Under the pieces are notes generated by a model. The model did not search any database. It was not told the DNA's origin and saw only the letters and a program-made list of their open reading frames with translations. From contig JAEYOJ010000108.1 in the NCBI GenBank assembly GCA_023411815.1, forward strand, positions 17,217-81,216: DNA of 64,000 bases, read 5' to 3'. Source of the DNA: Pseudomonadota bacterium (GTDB lineage Bacteria > Desulfobacterota > Desulfovibrionia > Desulfovibrionales > Desulfovibrionaceae). Positions within the stretch are counted from its first letter, which is position 1, and every line of letters begins with the position of its first letter. Below are positions 60,264 through 64,000 of this stretch, piece by piece. Both the position numbers and the translations under genes were made by a program.

Positions 60264-62123
60264 ATGAATATCATGAAACCTCATTGGCAAAGTCTATCGC
60301 TTTCTTTACTTCTAGTATTGCTATTTCTTCCCTTCTTTATTGCCATGGGATTCACTTTTCCACTTGGAGATGATTTTGCCCGAGCCAATTATGCGCAAGG
60401 AATATTTGATGTAGGCAGAGCCTTCTCGGAAATGGTTCACGCGTGGAAGTCCTGGAGCGGGCGTTATACTCATCATTTTTTAGTTATATTCCTAGGTAAA
60501 GCGGCCGAATCCAGATTGGGCTACACGCTGGTATGTGCCGCAGCCACGTTGGTGTACTGGATTTCGCTTTACGGCATCTTCTTCGAACTCATGGGCAGAA
60601 AACGTCGGGGTGATTCATTCCTGATTGCATCTGTCTGTATGCTCGGGCTTTTTTGCGGGCATCCATCCCTGAACATTTCATACTATCTAATAACAGACAT
60701 ACTTGGAATTGGCCTTGGTAATGGATTGATCCTATCATTCATCTGGTCGTTATGTCGCTTGTGGAATTCTGTAAGCATATCCCGCAAGCTTCGAATTGCG
60801 ATCTTTGGAACCGGTATTGCTGCTATCGGATGCTACGAACATGCTGCAATAGCAGCAGCCCTAACCGCTGGAATAGCCTATACATTGGCATATTTTTCTT
60901 CTCATCCCCACAAGAAGACGTATCTGCTAGTGTTCAAGGTTATTGTTTTATTCTTCTTGATTTCCTTCCTTGCGCGGGGAAATTTTCGCCGACAAACTAA
61001 ACGCGAAGTGATGTGGGATCAAATTTGGTTACAGCTAATTGCATCCTGGTCTACATGGAAAACCTATGCCTTCAGTGTCTTCTCTTCAGTCTGGGCGCTC
61101 ACAGCTCTTTTTGTGGGCCTAACGGTCAAGCCTGCGACCCATAAACAGCCTAAAAGGCCTTTTCGCCAATATATCCCTCTCATTGGAGGAATAGCATCAT
61201 TTTTTGCTCTGACTACTGGCATCGTTTTGGTGCAGGCCCTTAGCGATGTCCCGATTTCAGGAGCTTCAAAACTGACTGCTAGCATGTCGCTGCTCTCATG
61301 CTATGCACTTGTATTTGTTTTTATACATTGTATGGGCATTGTGCGGCGAATATCCGCCGTCATTCCTCTTCCACTTCTAATCCTTCCTCTTGTCGCCGTA
61401 CTGGTCCTTACTCCAAATTATCAACGGACTCTCCACAGCCTTCTTTCCGGAGAAACGGCCGCTTATGCTTCTTCACTTGAAAAGCGCTACGCGCTCCTGA
61501 ACTGGGCCGGATGGGAAGATACTTCCGAGACAGTCAAGGTAAGTCCGCTGCTCCTTTATCCGTTCCCAGCCAGTTTGGGGGAAGCCATCCCCTCAAGCCC
61601 AACAGAATGGCCTGCCCAGCATGTCGCTAGGATGTTCAAGTTAGGCGAAGTTGCCTCTGCTCCTCCTGACCTATCCTATGTCCATGCGAAAGCTATGGCT
61701 CACCGCTATGACTGGCAATCCACCTCAGATAATGCGTTAGGCATGGTTGTTTTTAGGAATATTACAGCCGGACCCAATGACACTTTCCGCTTTCATTGGA
61801 TTGTAGTTGATCCTTCGCTTCCCTCCTCCTCTAGTTATGTTTCTACATTGATCCTGATTCGTCGCCAGCTGGACCGTCCGGTACCAGTTTTTCTTCAACG
61901 CATATTCGAGAAGAAGCTGCTGCCACAACAAACAATTTCACTGGATGGTTTGCTGAGATATGCCGGCATTACCGGCCGTCACGAACTGCAGCAGTGGAAG
62001 GTTGAAGGGAATGGCAAGACTCTGGGTCTGGCTCCCATAGCCGCACCAGAATGGGGAGAACTTCTTGCAGTGTATGCAAGCACAGATGGAAATGTATACC
62101 ATAAAGTTCCAATTATGGACTAA
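60264..62123 (+). CDS. Multi-pass membrane glycosyltransferase-like protein (Gtr serotype-conversion type)
   Basis: 619 residues, about 10-12 membrane helices in the first 400, then a C-terminal region of about 200 residues probably outside the membrane. FPLGDDFARANYAQG in the first loop has the acidic pair typical of GT-C enzymes, and the pattern SWSGRYTHHF resembles DUF6056 proteins. It is the first gene of a gtr-like trio with GtrB and GtrA, so it is the likely polymer-specific transferase that adds the sugar to O-antigen in the periplasm. GC content and codon use are clearly lower than in neighbours. Confidence 0.72.
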   Translation: MNIMKPHWQSLSLSLLLVLLFLPFFIAMGFTFPLGDDFARANYAQGIFDVGRAFSEMVHAWKSWSGRYTHHFLVIFLGKAAESRLGYTLVCAAATLVYWISLYGIFFELMGRKRRGDSFLIASVCMLGLFCGHPSLNISYYLITDILGIGLGNGLILSFIWSLCRLWNSVSISRKLRIAIFGTGIAAIGCYEHAAIAAALTAGIAYTLAYFSSHPHKKTYLLVFKVIVLFFLISFLARGNFRRQTKREVMWDQIWLQLIASWSTWKTYAFSVFSSVWALTALFVGLTVKPATHKQPKRPFRQYIPLIGGIASFFALTTGIVLVQALSDVPISGASKLTASMSLLSCYALVFVFIHCMGIVRRISAVIPLPLLILPLVAVLVLTPNYQRTLHSLLSGETAAYASSLEKRYALLNWAGWEDTSETVKVSPLLLYPFPASLGEAIPSSPTEWPAQHVARMFKLGEVASAPPDLSYVHAKAMAHRYDWQSTSDNALGMVVFRNITAGPNDTFRFHWIVVDPSLPSSSSYVSTLILIRRQLDRPVPVFLQRIFEKKLLPQQTISLDGLLRYAGITGRHELQQWKVEGNGKTLGLAPIAAPEWGELLAVYASTDGNVYHKVPIMD

Positions 62124-62164
62124 TTAAGCTACACTTCTATAGTGTACCGATATAAGCTGGAAAT

Positions 62165-63187
62165 ATGCACATGCTCCCAAGTGGAGGGGTTCTCGCGATA
62201 TCCAAGACCCCTGAATCAAGAGACTTTAAGTCTGCCCTCGTTAGTTTAGTTATACCCATGTATAATGAATCCGAGGGGTTGGATGGTTTGTTTTCGGCCA
62301 TAGGAAAAACCATGGCTATCCATGGGATTACATATGAAATCATTTGCATTGATGATGGAAGCACCGACGGTACTTTTTCCGCACTAATCAACAGTGGCCA
62401 TAAGCGTATCCGAGCTTACCGCCTTTCTCGAAACTACGGCAAAGAAATTGCTCTCTCTGCAGGACTGGACCTCGCTCAGGGCGAAATTGTGATCCCCATG
62501 GATGCCGACTTACAGGAGCCACCTGAGCTTATTCCCCAAATGCTGCAAAAATGGCAGCAAGGCTTTGATGTAGTCATCGCAATTCGTAGTTCTCGCAAGA
62601 CAGACGGACTTGCAAAGGCAACTTCGGCTAAGTTATTTTATAAATTCTTTAATTACATAAGCGCTTCAAAGATCCCAGAGAACGCTGGCGACTTCCGACT
62701 GATGGATCGTCATGTTGTAGATGTGCTCAAACAGATGCCTGAGCGCAACCGGTTCATGAAAGGTCTACTATCCTGGCCTGGATTCCGTTGTACTCAAATC
62801 GAGTTCGAAAGGCCTGAACGCCTTTGTGGGCAAAGCAAGTGGAAACCCATTAAGCTCGTTAGCCTAGCCGTGGATGGACTGACCTCCTTTTCCATCCTTC
62901 CGCTACGCATAGCATCTCTGCTAGGCAGTTGCATGTCCCTAGGTGCCTTTATTTATGGAGCTTTTGTCATCTGTAAACGTCTTTTTTTGGGTGATCCTGT
63001 ACAAGGCTATGCCTCGCTTATGACTTCAATGCTGTTCCTAGGAGGTGTGCAGTTGCTGGCTTTGGGGATTGTTGGAGAATACATTGGCAGAATTTATTTA
63101 GAGACCAAGCGCAGGCCTTTATATGTCGTTATGGATTCTAACGACAAGCAGCCTACACAGAATAAGACTTATAATACACAAGCATAG
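62165..63187 (+). CDS. gtrB: GtrB-like polyprenyl-phosphate glycosyltransferase
   Basis: 340 residues. GT2 domain (about 25-240): SLVIPMYNESEGLDGL, CIDDGSTDGTF, LSRNYGKEIALSAGLDLAQGEIVIPMDADLQEPPELIPQML, with the DAD metal motif. Two C-terminal membrane helices (about 255-330) anchor it. It transfers a sugar, usually glucose, from the nucleotide to undecaprenyl phosphate on the cytoplasmic side. Low GC, 41 bases after the first gtr gene. Confidence 0.9.
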   Translation: MHMLPSGGVLAISKTPESRDFKSALVSLVIPMYNESEGLDGLFSAIGKTMAIHGITYEIICIDDGSTDGTFSALINSGHKRIRAYRLSRNYGKEIALSAGLDLAQGEIVIPMDADLQEPPELIPQMLQKWQQGFDVVIAIRSSRKTDGLAKATSAKLFYKFFNYISASKIPENAGDFRLMDRHVVDVLKQMPERNRFMKGLLSWPGFRCTQIEFERPERLCGQSKWKPIKLVSLAVDGLTSFSILPLRIASLLGSCMSLGAFIYGAFVICKRLFLGDPVQGYASLMTSMLFLGGVQLLALGIVGEYIGRIYLETKRRPLYVVMDSNDKQPTQNKTYNTQA

Positions 63188-63204
63188 CTTTACAGAAGGG
63201 ATGA

Positions 63205-63666
63205 ATGGAAATCTTCCCGACTTCACTATACTCCAAACTAAGGACAAATCCGCAGCTTATGCGATTTGTTTTGGCTGGAACTGCCAACACCTTTGTTCAT
63301 TTAATAATTTTTGCTGCCCTTGAAACACTGAACACTCCCCTAGCTTTAGCCAACGTTTTGGCTTTCCTGTGCGCCAATATATTCTCCTTTTTTGTAGCTT
63401 CTTACTTTGTTTTTAAAGTCAATAAAAGCAACCTGTATTTTTATTGGCGTTTTCTAGGCTTATCCATCATTGGTGTTGTCATCAGTTACTCCATTTCTGC
63501 TATCTGTAGAAGCCTACAGGTGAACCCATACATTTCGGTATTAGGGGTCGTGCTTGTCATTCCTCCCATCAGCTACGCACTGCAACGGTTTGCTTTTTAT
63601 GGAAGAAGCTTGAAGAGCTTTAATGACCCCTCCAAGCTACACGACCGCCAGCACCTTGATACTTGA
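63205..63666 (+). CDS. gtrA: GtrA-like flippase
   Basis: 153 residues with four membrane helices. RFVLAGTANTFVHLIIFAAL and NVLAFLCANIFSFFVASYFVF match the GtrA family, which flips polyprenyl-phosphate sugars to the periplasm. ATG 63205 with AGAAGGGA upstream, 17 bases after gtrB. Last gene of the low-GC trio. Confidence 0.88.
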   Translation: MEIFPTSLYSKLRTNPQLMRFVLAGTANTFVHLIIFAALETLNTPLALANVLAFLCANIFSFFVASYFVFKVNKSNLYFYWRFLGLSIIGVVISYSISAICRSLQVNPYISVLGVVLVIPPISYALQRFAFYGRSLKSFNDPSKLHDRQHLDT

Positions 63667-63736
63667 GCACGTTGCTGCGCGGCCGTTATACTGCTAATTT
63701 CCTTTCTACTTTGCATTCCGTTCCTGGAGGATGGAA

Positions 63737-63879
63737 ATGGGTGAGATCACCTGGTGCAGCAACTTCTGCGTGGGCGTGGCCGAAATCGACGCCCAGCACG
63801 AACGCCTCGTGTCCATGGCCAACGAACTGTTCCGCGCCTACATGCAGGGCCGGGAAAAGAGCGTGCTCTACGGCAGAGG
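63737..63879 (+). pseudogene. Bacteriohemerythrin, truncated by an insertion sequence
   Basis: ATG 63737 with GGAGG 6 bases upstream. The sequence ITWCSNFCVGVAEIDAQHERLVSMANELF is the N-terminal helix of hemerythrin with the iron-ligand His in DAQH. After about 47 codons the match stops where an IS3-type end begins. The frame happens to stay open into the element up to the window edge, giving a chimeric ORF. High GC returns here after the gtr island. Confidence 0.82.
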
Positions 63880-64000
63880 TGGTCCCCAAAATTTGGACAG
63901 GTGTGTAAGGTGGAGCCGACGAACGAGGGGGAACACCTTTGAAGAGCAAGCGGACACGTTATTCGGCAGAATTCAAGGCCAAGGTTGCCAAAGAGGCCAT
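63880..64000 (+). mobile_element. IS3-family insertion sequence, left end (continues past window)
   Basis: Starts at about TGGTCCCCAAAATTTGGACAGG, which resembles the TG-starting terminal repeats of IS3-group elements with an inner CCCCAAAATTTGGAC. A transposase orfA start follows 60 bases later. The right end, target duplication and orfB lie outside the window. Confidence 0.75.
63939..64000 (+). CDS. IS3-family transposase OrfA, N-terminal end (cut by window edge)
   Basis: TTG 63939 with GAGGGGG upstream. The first 20 codons give KSKRTRYSAEFKAKVAKEA, the helix-turn-helix start of OrfA proteins of the IS3 family. The catalytic OrfB part is beyond the edge. Confidence 0.75.
   Translation, partial: MKSKRTRYSAEFKAKVAKEA

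Overview
The window is about 64 kb of compact, high-GC bacterial chromosome. The gene content points to a sulfate-reducing deltaproteobacterium of the Desulfovibrio group. The evidence is: shikimate entry by the archaeal-type route (ADH synthase plus 3-dehydroquinate synthase II) encoded next to pheA, aroA, tyrA and trpE; PurH split into two genes; several methyl-accepting chemotaxis proteins; sigma-54-type promoters in front of amt-glnK and flagellar genes; and an anaerobic-type cobalamin pathway. This assignment is inference; no rRNA or tRNA gene was seen.

Layout. 1-5.8 kb (minus strand): an aromatic amino acid operon, leader peptide - ADH synthase - DHQ synthase II - pheA - aroA - tyrA - trpE (cut by the window edge). 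6-7.9 kb: amt-glnK. 7.9-11 kb: an EAL protein and a frameshifted Kef-type antiporter. 11.2-20.1 kb: purA, a MltF-like transglycosylase, the AICAR transformylase half of PurH, an RNase II-like enzyme, plsY and two unknown proteins. 20.2-30.2 kb (mostly minus): an RRM protein, a PolX-derived PHP protein, a site-2-type protease, an antiporter relic, a Cys-rich MCP, a lipoprotein, hflX, the IMP cyclohydrolase half of PurH and a TPR protein. 30.5-36.7 kb: flgBC-fliEFGHI. 36.9-42 kb: two sensor kinases and an acyl-adenylate ligase. 42.1-49 kb: a structured intergenic element, cbiA/cobB-cbiD, a poly-HAMP MCP, cheW and a copied fragment of cbiD. 49.3-60.1 kb: a second poly-HAMP MCP, a 1033-residue unknown membrane protein, cbiET, prfC, a DksA-like protein, an exchanger and cbiF. 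60.2-63.7 kb: an AT-richer island with a gtr-type glycosyltransferase cluster. After that, a hemerythrin gene is broken by an IS3-family element that runs off the end.

Most notable system: the aromatic operon appears to carry two stacked transcription attenuators. At its head, a 37-codon leader peptide has an uninterrupted Phe-Trp-Tyr-Tyr-Tyr-Trp-Phe run and is followed by an intrinsic terminator, so it could sense all three aromatic amino acids. Inside the operon, the real tyrA gene ends with three consecutive Trp codons, nine codons before its stop. It is followed by a perfect terminator and then trpE, and an 11-bp antiterminator can form between the last codons of tyrA and the terminator. 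The C-terminus of a biosynthetic enzyme therefore seems to double as a trp leader peptide. Both claims rest on codons and base pairing read directly from the sequence; the regulatory conclusion is inference.

Other points of interest are an apparent AUA start of hflX, poly-HAMP arrays that differ by one 39-residue unit between neighbouring chemoreceptors, a dispersed two-hairpin intergenic repeat, an interlocked inverted repeat next to a possible GEMM-like riboswitch, and a PolX homologue that has lost its polymerase aspartates but kept its PHP domain.
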